Of a stretch of 33,806 nucleotides of DNA, positions 10,701 through 22,589 are shown piece after piece. A model generated the notes under the pieces. The model saw nothing but the letters and a program-made list of their open reading frames with translations, was not told the DNA's origin and made no database searches. The position numbers and the translations under genes were made by a program. The stretch is taken from contig JAMYWO010000169.1 of NCBI GenBank assembly GCA_024220525.1, forward strand, positions 44,966 through 78,771. The letters are read 5' to 3'. Origin of the DNA: Cochliopodium minus. Its lineage: Eukaryota > Discosea > Himatismenida > Cochliopodiidae. Each line of letters begins with the position of its first letter. Within the stretch, counting starts at the first letter, position 1.

Positions 10701-13700
10701 CCTCTCTTCTTTTACTCTCTTTAACTGATTTAATGAAAGAGTTAACTAATGACAAAGATGATTCTTCTTCTCCATTAAACAAGAATGGGAAAAAGATTTT
10801 ATTGGAAATCTATTTCAGAGAACTTTCAAAATGGAATAACATTCAAAATCTTGTTTTAAAGGGTGACGATGGGGAAGATAATGACAACATGGATATTTCC
10901 ATTGAAGAAAAGAAAACAGATGTGATCAATTCTTCATCGGCAGACCCACAATTAAATGTCAATTCCTCTCCTTTCTTTGATTCTCTTCTTCTTTACTCTG
11001 TTAGATATTCTCTCAACAAAATAGAAAAGGAAATTTCGTCAAAAGTGGAAGTAAACAAAGAAGAAGAAGAACAAGCAGATTCTTATTTTCTTTTTTCTCC
11101 TTCTTTGCAACTTTTATTGCATTTACAGAAAAGTCTTTTGGATTTTCCCTACAAAAGCATTTTTCTTTATTACATGGAAAAGTTGTTTCAAGAAAGTTCT
11201 CTTTTTGTAGAAAAGATTTTAACTTTGATCAATTTTGAAATCTCGGAAAACAAGTTGAATCAAATAGGGAAAATTCTTGAAAATTCAGTATTGGGATCTG
11301 TTCTTTCTCAAATTTCTTATTGTTTGGTTTCTAAAAACTATTTTTCTGGAGATTTAGAAATATCTGAAAAAATTCTCCCTTCTCTTCTTTCTCTCAATAA
11401 AAATATTGATAAACTCAACAAAAAGTTTCCACAAATTTCTTTCTACGACTCCAAATACGTGAAGGGAATGTTTTTTGAGAAAAAGAGCACAAAAGAACAG
11501 GTAGTGGAAACAGTACATCCTTACCCAGAAGGTCATTACACTTTTAAGAAGACAATCACGATAAATGGGGCAAGTAACCTTCTTGTTTCATTTGATCAAA
11601 GAAGCAAAACAAATTCTTCTGCAGATTCCTTGAAACTTTTTGAAGATGCTTCTTACGCTTCTGCTTCTGTCATATTGGGAAGTAAAAAACAATCTTCTTT
11701 CAATCTCTCTTCATTTCCTTCGCATCCTATCATTCTTGAAGGAGATTCGGTAACTTTTGTTTTTAAATCATCATCCAGTGGGGGTGTGAATCGTTGGGGA
11801 TTTCGTTGTACAGTTTCAGAATTTGAAGAAAACAAAGAAGGAAGCAACAATGATGTCCAAGAAAAACAACACTGGGTTTTGGAATTGTTAAACTTGTTGA
11901 CTCTCTTATCTTCCAAGTTGTGCGGTTACTTAATCAGAGGAAATCCAATCACTGAAGAAGAAAGAAAAAGCAGTTCATGGATTCAATCGGGCCATTTTAG
12001 TGGAGGATTGGAACAAGGATCTGAACAATATTTTTCTCCTCAAGTTTCAAAATTAAATCTTTCTTCAAAGTTGGAGAGCAAATCCTCTCTTTCTACTCCT
12101 TCTAAATTGGAGAGCAGGTCTTCTCTTTTACCTCCTTCCTCTCCAAATACTGTTCCAACAAGAAAATTTCTTTTGTCGTTGATTTCAAACAAAGCACCTG
12201 CTAATACTCTTTATCAATGGATGAAGTCCAAATTGAAACGTGTTGGTGAACTTCCTCACATAGAAAATGCAGAAAGACATGTGATTGCAGCAATGTTGAA
12301 GCACATGGGTCTCGTTCATGAAGCAATTTCTTTCACAAATCTTCTTTCAACAAACATAAAAGAAGCGGAGAATTCTTTTTCTTGTGAAAAGTTTTTGTCC
12401 ATTCTTCATGAATCTGACAAAGTATTCGTCTCTTTAAGAAAAAGAATACAAACAGAGGGAATGTGGGAAGGATGGGTGAAAAAAGAAGAAGGAAATGAAA
12501 TGTTTAAACTTGGTGATTTGGATCCTGAACAACTCATGTATCTTTGTAAAACACGTGATGTCGAATTTGATTTGATGCAAACAGAAGAAACAATCAAACG
12601 TTTAACTGTAAAACTAGATCAACAGAAAGAAACACCTCATCTTTTCACTCTTTCTCCTCACCAACTTGTTTGTGATCCCATCATTGAAAAAGCTTCTTTC
12701 TTGTTGTGTCTTTTACCTGCCAACAATGTGGTGGAACATCCTACTGCTTTCTCTTCCAACCCCTTCTCCCTTGAAACAACAAGAGATGAAAAAACAGAAA
12801 ATAACAACAACAGTATCAGTAGCAATAATGGTAACAACAACAACAATGACATTGGTGTTGTTAATAAAAATAACAATGTAAAAGATGACACCACTCTTGC
12901 AAATGAAATGGATGAAGAAGAAGATAGCAGTGAAGAATTTAATTTTTCTCGTTCTCAATCTTATTATCCTCAAACCCAAACAACCAAAAATCAAGAAAAC
13001 ATCAAAGAAAAACAACAAGAAAAATCAAAAGAACTTACACGCAGAGTAAAAGAGTTTAGACAATGGATTGGTGCTTACGGAAGTTGGAAAAACTGGGCAG
13101 AAGGAAATATCCTCGAAAATGTGAGAAGAAAACAACAGAAAATACCAAAATCTCCTCTTGCTGCTGTCACCATTTTTGTTCAAAGTGACTTTTCTGTTGA
13201 AGATTTACAAAAAACTTTAAAAGTTCATGATCAAAGAGCAAGAATAAGAAACATTGGTATCTCTTCTCTTTTTGAGCTCTTAAAAAACATTTCTTTTGCT
13301 TCTTCAAGGGAAATTGTCTTGTTTTCAATGAAAAACACTTTGGCTCTCAAAAGTGAACATTACTTGTCCAACGTTCAAGTGTGCACCAGAGATCTCAAAA
13401 ATTTGTTGATTAATTCTTTTTCTAATCTTTTTGAATGTACCATTTCCATTTTGAAAGATGTCAACACGGATACCATTTCAAGATTGTATTCTCTTCAAAT
13501 CTTGAATCTTTCTTTTCAAGATTTTGATGCATCTTTGCTTTTAAAGACAAACATTTTCTCCATTCTCCAACAAATAATCCATCAAAAAGATTCTTCTTTC
13601 AAAAATTCTAAATCTCTTCTTTCTTCATCTTCCACCACCCCCATCAAAATGAGACAAGAAAAAGATGACATGGAAATTGATGAAATTTCTTCCAAAAAAG

Positions 13701-16700
13701 AAAACAAAGAACAACAAAACATAGAAAATGCAGATTTGACACAACTTTTGAGAGATGGAGCATGGATCGCATTCAGAGTGATTTCCTTTGTTTGTTTGAA
13801 TTGGGAAAAGGAACAAGTGATCATTTACAAAAGTGATGTAGAAAAGTTGTATTCTAAACTTTATGAAAACCTTGTTTCTGAAATAGAATTTCTTTCCAAT
13901 TTATTTTCTCTTCACAAACCTGTCTCTGAGGAGAATATCAACTATTGCTTTGAAGTATTGTCCACCACCTATTTGTTAACCACCATAGAAGGACAAGAAA
14001 AACAACTCATTAAACTTCTTTCTTCCCAAAAGATAGTGGATCAGTTGTTCATCATTTTGAAATCTGATCACAGTTCTCCTAAATCAAAGAGAATCATCCT
14101 TCGTTTGTTGAGAAAGTTGTTACCAAACTTGCAAGAAGAGATTCTTTCTTATGTTAAAGTTTTACTCAATGAAATCGGAAAATGGCTTCTTTTCGGAACA
14201 GAAGTAGAAGAAAATAAAGAAGACAACGTCACTTCTCTCCCTCGTGCCAACTCTTCTCTCCCTTCTTCTCAAGATCAAAACAAAGAAAATACAAAAATAG
14301 AAGAAGTAAAAGAAGAAAAAAGAGAAGATATGAAGATTTCAGAAGAAGGGGGAGAAGAGGAGGAAAATTTTTCATTTGAAAGTGAAGAAGTTTCTCAATT
14401 AAACAAACCCAACATTGTTGAAAAAGTAGATGAAAGTTTTGATTACTCTCTTTACATCCATCTCTCTTCCAGCATGCATCGTGTATTTGAAGAGTGTGAA
14501 AAACGTCAGCCAGGTATTTTCTCTTTGAAAAGAAATCCAATGGAATACGATCTTAAACAAGCAACCTTGGAATTAAAAAAGAATGGCAAAGTTTTGATCA
14601 AAAGTGGAACATTAGAAGAATGTGAAAAGTTGGCATCTTATCTTTGTCTCAGTGCTGCCACCATTTCAATTAACCCTCAAAAACCAAATAATGAACCTTC
14701 TCTTCTTTCCCAAACTTCTCCTTCCAATTTTAAAGAACAATCAAAGAATTGGACAGATGGACATAGTGCAATGTCTATTTGCTCTGAATACATTTCATTG
14801 TTTCGTTATCTTTCTACTCTTCCTTCTTTAAAACCTCTAAAAAAACCTTCTCTTTCTTCTTTCTCTTTGTCTTCTTCCTTCTCCGGTAAAACAGAAATAG
14901 AAGAAGTTAAATTGAATGTTTTCTCTCATTTGTGGAGTGAGGGAATAACCAATGTTTTGACAAACACCATCCTCTCTCTTCCTTCCTCTCTACAAAACTC
15001 CTCCCTTCCTATTTCTTCATTAAGAGAAATGATTGCAAGTTTGGCAGTGTGCGGAGGATTCAATGAATTTTTAAGGATAGGAGGTAAAGTGGAAGTGGAT
15101 GATCTTTCAGATCTTTCTTCTTCTTCCATCTACTCTGATAAATCTATCAATGAAAAAGTGAAAGAAAAAGAGGAGAAAAAAGAGAATAAAAAGAAAGGAT
15201 ACATTATAGACTATCATCCTTCTCTTCCTTCTTCTTCTCTTTTCCTCTTTTCTGATTCCACTCATTCTCCTTTAAATCTTTCCAATCAACTCATTCATCC
15301 TGTTCCAGAAATAGAAGCAACACCTAATCTTTTAAACATTTCTGTGGAAATTTTCAAATCAATTTTGTTAGTGTTGCATCCAAACTTTTCTTTTCCTTCC
15401 CTTTCTTCCATCTATAAATTTGATTTTCGTTCAAGAATTCTCAAAACTCTCAACACCATTCTTAAAGATCCTTCCAATTCTCTTTTGTTTCTCAGCAATT
15501 TTTCCAAAGATTGTGTTCCTCTTTTGATTGATATGGTAAAAAAAAAATTAATAAATCAAATATATTCCTTATTATTCAAAATGTATTTCTTATTATTCAA
15601 ATATATTCCTCATTATTCAAATATATTTCTTTTTATTTCAAAATTATTTTTTTAAATTTTATTAAAGGCTACATCATGTAAACCAACATCTTCTGTAAAA
15701 GTGTTGGAAGAAGAAGTGATAGAAATGGGGACAAAGCTGTGGGATCTTTCAAAACCATCTCTCAACACGTCTATTCCTGGCTTGGATAATTATTATGAAA
15801 ACTTACTTCCTCATTTTCCAAAGGAGTTTCTTTGTTTTGGTCTTCCAACTTATTTAAGTACTACTGGAAAATTACCAGGTTAATTAATTTTACTATTAAA
15901 TTTTAATTGATAATTTTTTTTTTAAAAAAATATCCGAAATGATTAAAATATACTAAAATTTTTCTTTTAGGTATTCTGTTTAGAGGAGCAGAACCAAGAA
16001 CGGCAGAGTTTAATGTTATAAAGAGATCAAACAGAGATCTAATACCCAAAGAAATAGAAGTTTTGATTTCTTCTCAAGTACCCATCCCTCTTCAATCTAA
16101 GAAGTACTATTTTGAAGTTTTTATTGAAAAAGGAGACATTAAAGGCAACAGAATAAGTATTGGTATTAATCCTCAACAAAGTTTGACTTGGCTCGAAAAA
16201 TCTTTTAGGTAATTTCTACCTCCTTCTTTATTTAATAATTTTTTTTTTTAATTTACTCTCTTAATTAATTTTAATTTATTTTTTTTTGTAATTTATTTTT
16301 TTCAATTTTTTTTTTAATAACTTTAGATTCCAAGCAGATGGACAAATAACAACAGTATCTGCTGGGAAATTGTTGAGAAAAGATTATGGTAGCTTCTATG
16401 GAATCAACTCTGTCATAGGTTGTCTTTTGAACAGAGAAGACAACAGCATTTCTTTCACCAAAGATGGTAAACTTGTTTTTCTTTTCACCAAAAGTAAATT
16501 ATTTTTTTTTTTTAAAAAAAAAACAAAAAAAATATTAAAGGAGTATTATTTGATGTGGCATATGAAGGTTTATCAACAGAAGTAATGTACTATCCAACAA
16601 TAGGATTAGGAAATGGAGTAAAAGTGAGAGTAAATTTTGGACAAGAAGAGTTTATCTACAATCCTTCCATTTCTCTTTCTCTCAAACACGAACAGAAGAA

Positions 16701-19700
16701 TGAGGAACAAAAACTTTTAGAGAAAAAAAAGTTGGAAGAACAAAGAAAAATAGAAGAAGAAAAGAAAAAATTGGAAAAACAAAAATTAAAAGAGAAAAAA
16801 CAAGTAATGATCAATACTCTCTTGGAATTTGACATGGGGTTTTCTGTTGAACAAATCAGAAGGGCTCTTCATGAAACACGTTTTCCAAAAGATCCTCAAA
16901 TCGCCATAAACTGGATTTTCGATAACCCCAATGCTGAGCCTCTTCCCGACAGTGATGAAGAAGAAAAGAAAAAAGAAAAGGAAGAAAAAGAAAAGAAAGA
17001 AAAAGAAGAGAAAGAAAATGAAAAATTGAAAAAAGAAGAAAATGAAAAAGTTGATAAAGAAGAAAAAGAAAAAGAATCTTCTGATCCTCTTCTTTCCTAT
17101 CTTCCTTCTTTTAACAAAGACTTGTGGGACTTTGATTGCTTTAGTTTTAAAGGATCTGAAGCTGAAAGCCAAGGAGATCAACCCAACAATGTACAAAAAA
17201 CTTTTTGGGAAGAAAAGTAAAAAAAGTTTTTTTTATAATTTTTAAAAAATAGAATAAAAAATAAAATAAAAAAATTCTTTTTTATTTTAGGGTGATACCA
17301 CATGTTCTCAAATTTATGCAACAACAAAAATACATGCCTCTTGAAATGGAAGATTCGATAGAAAAAATTAGAATAGCTTTGAATGAAGGAAACGAAGTTG
17401 CAGCAAAAGAAATAGTAACAACAATTTTGGGAGAAGAATTCAGATTGCCAAGAGTAGCAGAGGAGAAATATCTTTCTTCTAAACCTTCTTTTACTTCTCC
17501 TCTTTCAAGTAAAGATGTTAAAGTGGGTTTACATGTTTATTTGTCTCCCAACTTTTCCAACATTGTTGCTCCTTCTCCTTCCTCCTCTCTTTCCTCTTCT
17601 TCTCTCTCTTCTCTTTCCCTTTCTCTTTCTCAACCAATAAAAATAACACAAGAAAAAAGAAGAGGGAAAGAAGTGAAACATTTGAAGGGAGTTTTGGGGA
17701 AAATAGTGTCAATAGATTATATTTCTGAGAGAGCTTTAGTTGAATTTTATGAAAGTGAAAGAGGTGTTCTTGAAGGATGGTGGTTTCATTTTCATTCTTT
17801 GATTCTTTCTCCTTATCAATCTCCTAACAATAACAACAACAACAGCACCATCAACAATGAAAATGAGAAAAACTCTCAGATTTCTTCTCTCCAACAAAAA
17901 CTTTCTCAAACAAAACAAGAATTGTCTCATTTGTATGCTCGTGAATCCATTCTTCACTTGTTATTGAACACTTCTCTTTCTGTGGATGAAGCTTCTCCTT
18001 TCAACTTTAAAAAGATGTTGAATATTTTATCTCAACAAAATTTGAGTTGCCATTCTTTTGAATCCACCTATTTGCTTTCTTCCATGTCTCTTTCTGAACA
18101 AAAGTTGATGGATCTTTATCTTTCTCTCCCTACTCAAATTTCAAAAACAAATTTTTCTAATCTTTTGGTGAATGAATGTACCAATCTCTTCAAAAAATCT
18201 TCCAACTTTGTTTGTGATAAATCTTTATTCATCAAATCAGAAGTTTCACAAATAGAAAAAGAAAGAAAGATAGAAATACCTGGTTCCAAAACATTGTTGA
18301 TCACTTTCCACAAAGATTCATTCATTCCTCCTCAACAAAATGCAACAATAACTTTTTTCAAACAACAAAACTCTTCGGATCCAATCAAAGTGATAGAAAC
18401 AAGTGGAAAAAACTTGTTGCCATTTGTAATCAGCCAAGATCATTTTTACATTTCTGTTAAATCTCCTCCAAAAAATAATGTAAAATATTCTTTTTCTGTT
18501 ACTCCTGCTCATCCTGATCTCTCCCTTGCTATTTGGTTGACTCAATTTTTACTTTATCATCCTGTTCTACCTGTTAAACCAAAACTCTCTCTTTTGTTCA
18601 ACAGTATCCTTCAATGTTGCTTTTCAATGAAATATTTATCTGGTAACTCCTCTCTTTTTTTTTTTTTTAACATTTCTTCTTTTTTATTTTTAAAAACATT
18701 TCATTTTTGTAAAATAAAATTATTTTAATCTTTATCTCTTTTAAATTAGCCCAAAAAGAAGCAATATTGAATCTTCTTTCTCAACTGATGAAAACATACA
18801 CATTAGGAGTGGAAGAAGAAAAGAAAGAAATGAGTGAAATAAAAGAAAAAGAAGAAGAAATGGACACAAGCGAAGACAATAACGAAGAAGCTCTTCTCTC
18901 AATAGAAAAATTAGAAGAAGAAGTGGAAAACTTGTATCAATCTGAAAAATCAAAAGCAAACTTTTTCCACAGCGTATATTTCCAAACACTTGCAGAGTTT
19001 ATTGTTTGGTACTACATCTACAAAGAAAAACTTTCCCCTTCTGAAGTAAAAGTAGAAGAACAGTTGAGTAGTGGAAGTATGGACCTGGGTATTTCTATCG
19101 AACTCGTCAAAGCTATGCTTGGTAAAACAAAGGTAGAGGAGCCTCCTAAAGAAGAAAAAAAAGATGAGAAAGAAATTAAAGGAGAAGAAAAATCAGAACC
19201 TTTACAACTTTTAGAAGAAGAAAAGAAAGAGGAGAAACAAGTAGAAGAAAAGAAAGAGGAAAAACAAATAGAGGAAAAGAAAGAGGAAAAGGAGGAAGAA
19301 AAAAAAGAGATTTTCATTCCTTTTGAACCAAAAAAAGAAGAAGAACACTATTCTGATGAAAACCAAGGAGATGAGGACATTGACTTTGAAGATGAACAAT
19401 TAAGACAAGCCATTTTGCTTTCTCAAATGGAAGATGAGAATCATGTTGTTGTTGTTGTCGATAATCAAAAGAATCCTCCAAAAAATGAACAAAAAGAGAT
19501 TCCTCCTCAAAAAGAAGTTTTTTCTTCTCCAAGAAAAGAACAAAAAGAAGAGCTTCCAATACAAAAAGAATCTCCTCCTCAACAAAAAGAACTTCCTAAA
19601 CAAAAAGAAGAAAAATCTCCTCTCATCATCGAGAAAAAAGTGAAGAAATCACCCACTCTGAATAAAGAGAAAAAAGAAGAAAACAAACTTTCTGAATCCT

Positions 19701-22542
19701 TTTTGAAAAGTCTTCCTAAAAAAATGGTACAAAACAAAAAGCAATTATGGATGAATCAGTTGATAGAAACATCTTATCTTCTCGAATGTATAGTGCATCC
19801 CCAACAATACAAAAACATTCTAATCAAAAACTTGAAATCTTTTTGGCAAATAAAAAATGAAAGTATTTTGGAGAGAATGGTGATTGTTCAAAATATTCCC
19901 AAACTTTCTCTTCAAAAACAAAACAACATAAAACAAACTCTTTGCAAAAGTTTGAGGAGATTTACAAATTTGGAAGAATCAAACATCTTTTTACCTCTCA
20001 ACGAAAATGAAAAAACAAACTTTCCTTTCTGCATCATTACTCTACCTAATCCTTCTCTTCTTCCTACTGTCATCTCTAAACTTGAATCTGCGAAAATAAA
20101 AACGAAAAGAGTTTCAAAGACATTAAAAGTGGGGAGAGTGGATCAAGCTTTTTTCATTGACAACTTGTCTTCTCTTCAAGAAAGAAACAGTGACACCAAA
20201 ACTCTCCTTTATTTATTTTTGCAATCCAAATTGGTTTCCTCAACAAACAAACATTCCCTTTCTGTAAGTTCTTCTTTTGCAAAAGCTCTTCTTTCTCTTT
20301 TTCTTCAATTTACAGGGAAAACCATTTCAAAGAAAAATCTCCTTTCTTTTCCAAATCAATACTTTATCTCCAAAAAACAATTTGATTCTCTTTACTTTCA
20401 CGCAAACAATACTCATCTCAAAGAAGAAGAGATTAATCACATTTTCTCCAAACACAAAAACAAAGAAAACAACTTTAAAACAGAAGATCTTTCCTTATTT
20501 ACTGAAGAACCTTTTCAAAAAGAAACAATTTTGGATCAACTCCACTCTAAAACTGGAAAAGAAGAGGAGTCACTCAGTTTTGTTGATTTCGTTTTTTATT
20601 TTGATGATTGTGCAAAGGAGAATCCTCTTGAAACATGGAGACTTCTTTCCAAATTGGGATTTGATTACAATGTGGATCAAAGTTGTTTCAATGATCTCGA
20701 AGATGCTTATCAATCTCTCCTTTTGTTTTCTCCAAAGAAAGGGAGAAGAATCTACGATGAACACATTATCTCTTATGCTCAAGAAATTTCTAATCAATAC
20801 GGCTATTCTTTATCTAATCTTCCTCTTGATTTACTTTTCCCTCTTTCTTCTCAGTACACATCTCAATACAAACTTTTGTTGGACTTGACTATTCCTGCTT
20901 TGAGACTCAGATTTTCTCTCATAAAACATTTCAACTCTTGTTTAGAAAAAGTGTTACCTCTCATCAACATGTATTCCTCTTTTGATGGTAGCATTTCTGA
21001 TTTACTTTCTAAATCTCGAGACTTGATCTTTCTTTCTGTAAAAACAAACTTTTCTTTGATTGTTTTCGACAAAACATCTACAAGTGGAAATCAACCAACA
21101 GTAGTGATTGAAAGATTAAATCTTTTGGCAGGAAAAAATGATTCTCAATCAAACAAATCAAACAATGAAAACAAAGATGATCTCCTCAATAACACTTCTT
21201 TTGGTCTTGCTATGCAACAATTATCCAAATCAAACGATTCTGTACTTAGACAAAAGAAACCTCCTGGTAAACTAATTTTTTTTTTTAAACTTTTTCTTTT
21301 TTTTTTATTCCAAATTCATTCCAAATTTTTATTCATTTTAATTTTTTTTTTTCATTTCAAATTTACATTTTGTTTTTAGGAACCGAACCACACTTTTCAT
21401 TTGTGATAGAATTTAAAGGGGAGAATGTAGAGGGACAAGGTGGACCATATCGCCAATTTTACTCGGATGTATCAAGAGAATTAAAGGATAGACTACCTTT
21501 GTTGATTCCTTGCCCCAATGCTCAGATACAAAATGGAGATAACAGAGACAAATTTATCATTTCCCCTTCTGCCACTTCTTCTCAAGACTTGAACATGTTT
21601 GAATTTTTCGGTAAATTGATTGGTATTTCGATGAGAACTGGTGTTTTGTTGACTCTTGATCTTCCTTCCTTCTTTTGGAAATCTCTTGGTAATAAAAAAA
21701 AAACAATTTTTTTAAAAAAAATAATAAACATTTTAAAAAAAAAACGAAATTTTTTAGTTGGAGTAGAAGTTACAGAAAAGAATTTGCAAGAAATAGATAT
21801 CTTCTCAAAAACAACTTATTCACCTAATGTAGATGAGAATGAATGGGAAGAAACACCAAGATATTGGGGAGTTGTTTTATCTGATAAAACAAAAGTAGAA
21901 TTAGTAGAGAATGGATTCGATAAATTAGTTTCTTTTGAAGACAGAAAAAAATATTGTGAATTAGCACTAAAAACTAGATTGAAAGAAAGTGAAAAACAAA
22001 TGAAATACATCTTGAAAGGTTTTCACAGCATAGTTCCTTCCAATTTGATGAACATGTGGACATGGAAAGATATTCAAATGAGAGTTTGTGGTTCTCCTTT
22101 TATAGATGTTCAACTCCTAAAGAGACACACAAAGTATTCTGGTCTTTCTAGCAAGTCTCCTGTTGTAGAATGGTTTTGGAATACCCTTTCTGAAATGAAT
22201 CAAGAACAATTGAGAAGATTCATAAGATTTTCTTGGGCACAAGAAAGACTTCCAACTGATGATGAAGATTTCAAAAGAAATGGAACAAGAATGTTAATCA
22301 AATCTTATGTCAGTAATTCTCCTCCTGATCAAGTTTTTCCAAAGGCTGATACTTGTTTCTTCAATCTCATCCTCCCTAATTACTCTTCTCAAAAAGTTTT
22401 GAAAGAAAAATTATTGACAAGTATTTACATTGATATCGATAGCATGGACAGTGATGTTCAAGAAGATCAAGAAGAAGAAAACTTGGGACTTGGAAGAAGA
22501 TCTAATCTTTTTGGAGGATTTAATTTGAACAACAATTTTTAA
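7794..22542 (+). CDS. Giant HECTD4-like HECT E3 ubiquitin ligase (4,535 residues)
   Basis: Thirteen exons: 7794-7982, 8037-8237, 8290-8761, 8887-9516, 9648-15535, 15668-15878, 15971-16208, 16327-16466, 16541-17216, 17291-18642, 18750-21266, 21380-21688 and 21758-22542. They sum to 13,608 nt and every junction keeps frame. Modules in order: SDGNFLYL and GTGFSETVKGRIY in the N-terminal part; a CUB-like segment at about 1117-1222 (HPYPEGHY to WGFRCTV); SPRY at about 2532-2690; UBA-like helix bundle at about 2745-2786 (MGFSVEQIRRALHE, AINWIFDNP); UIM near 3547 (DEQLRQAILLSQME); HECT from about 4172 (EGQGGPYRQFY) with PKADTCFFNL, the catalytic Cys at about 4474. The order resembles animal HECTD4. 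An acidic 62-residue tail follows the Cys. Asn-, Ser- and Glu/Lys-rich spacers separate modules. It should transfer ubiquitin from E2 to bound substrates; substrates unknown. Confidence 0.9.
10081..10232 (+). repeat. Asparagine-coding AAT/AAC repeat inside the HECT ligase gene
   Basis: A near-perfect run of AAT and related codons encodes mostly Asn with scattered Asp, Lys and Leu. It interrupts the N-terminal third of the ligase. Just upstream (about 9935-9970) a TCC/TCT run encodes poly-Ser. Confidence 0.85.
19145..19345 (+). repeat. Glu/Lys-rich repeat (EEKKEEKQ type) in the HECT ligase gene
   Basis: Repeats of GAAGAAAAGAAAGAGG-like units encode EEKKEEKQ-type peptides just before the UIM. 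This is probably a charged single helix or flexible linker. A similar Lys/Glu-rich stretch flanks the UBA-like segment at about 16690-17080. Confidence 0.75.
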
Positions 22543-22564
22543 AAAATTAAATGAAATAGAATCA

Positions 22565-22570
22565 AATAAA
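22565..22570 (+). terminator. Candidate polyadenylation signal of the HECT ligase gene
   Basis: AATAAA lies 22 bases after the ligase stop and only about 20 bases before the next ATG at 22590. Position supports it, but the motif is frequent in this DNA. Confidence 0.35.
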
Positions 22571-22589
22571 ATTAATAAAAAAAAAAAAA

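Noticed and set aside
16786-17196. Minus-strand Phe-rich frame opposite the ligase
   Set aside because: Shadow of the Lys/Glu-rich linker (AAG/GAA read backwards gives Phe/Leu).
20277-20888. 203-codon alternative plus-strand frame within the ligase exon
   Set aside because: Overlaps the ligase reading frame fully; composition is that of a shifted frame and it has no recognisable motif.
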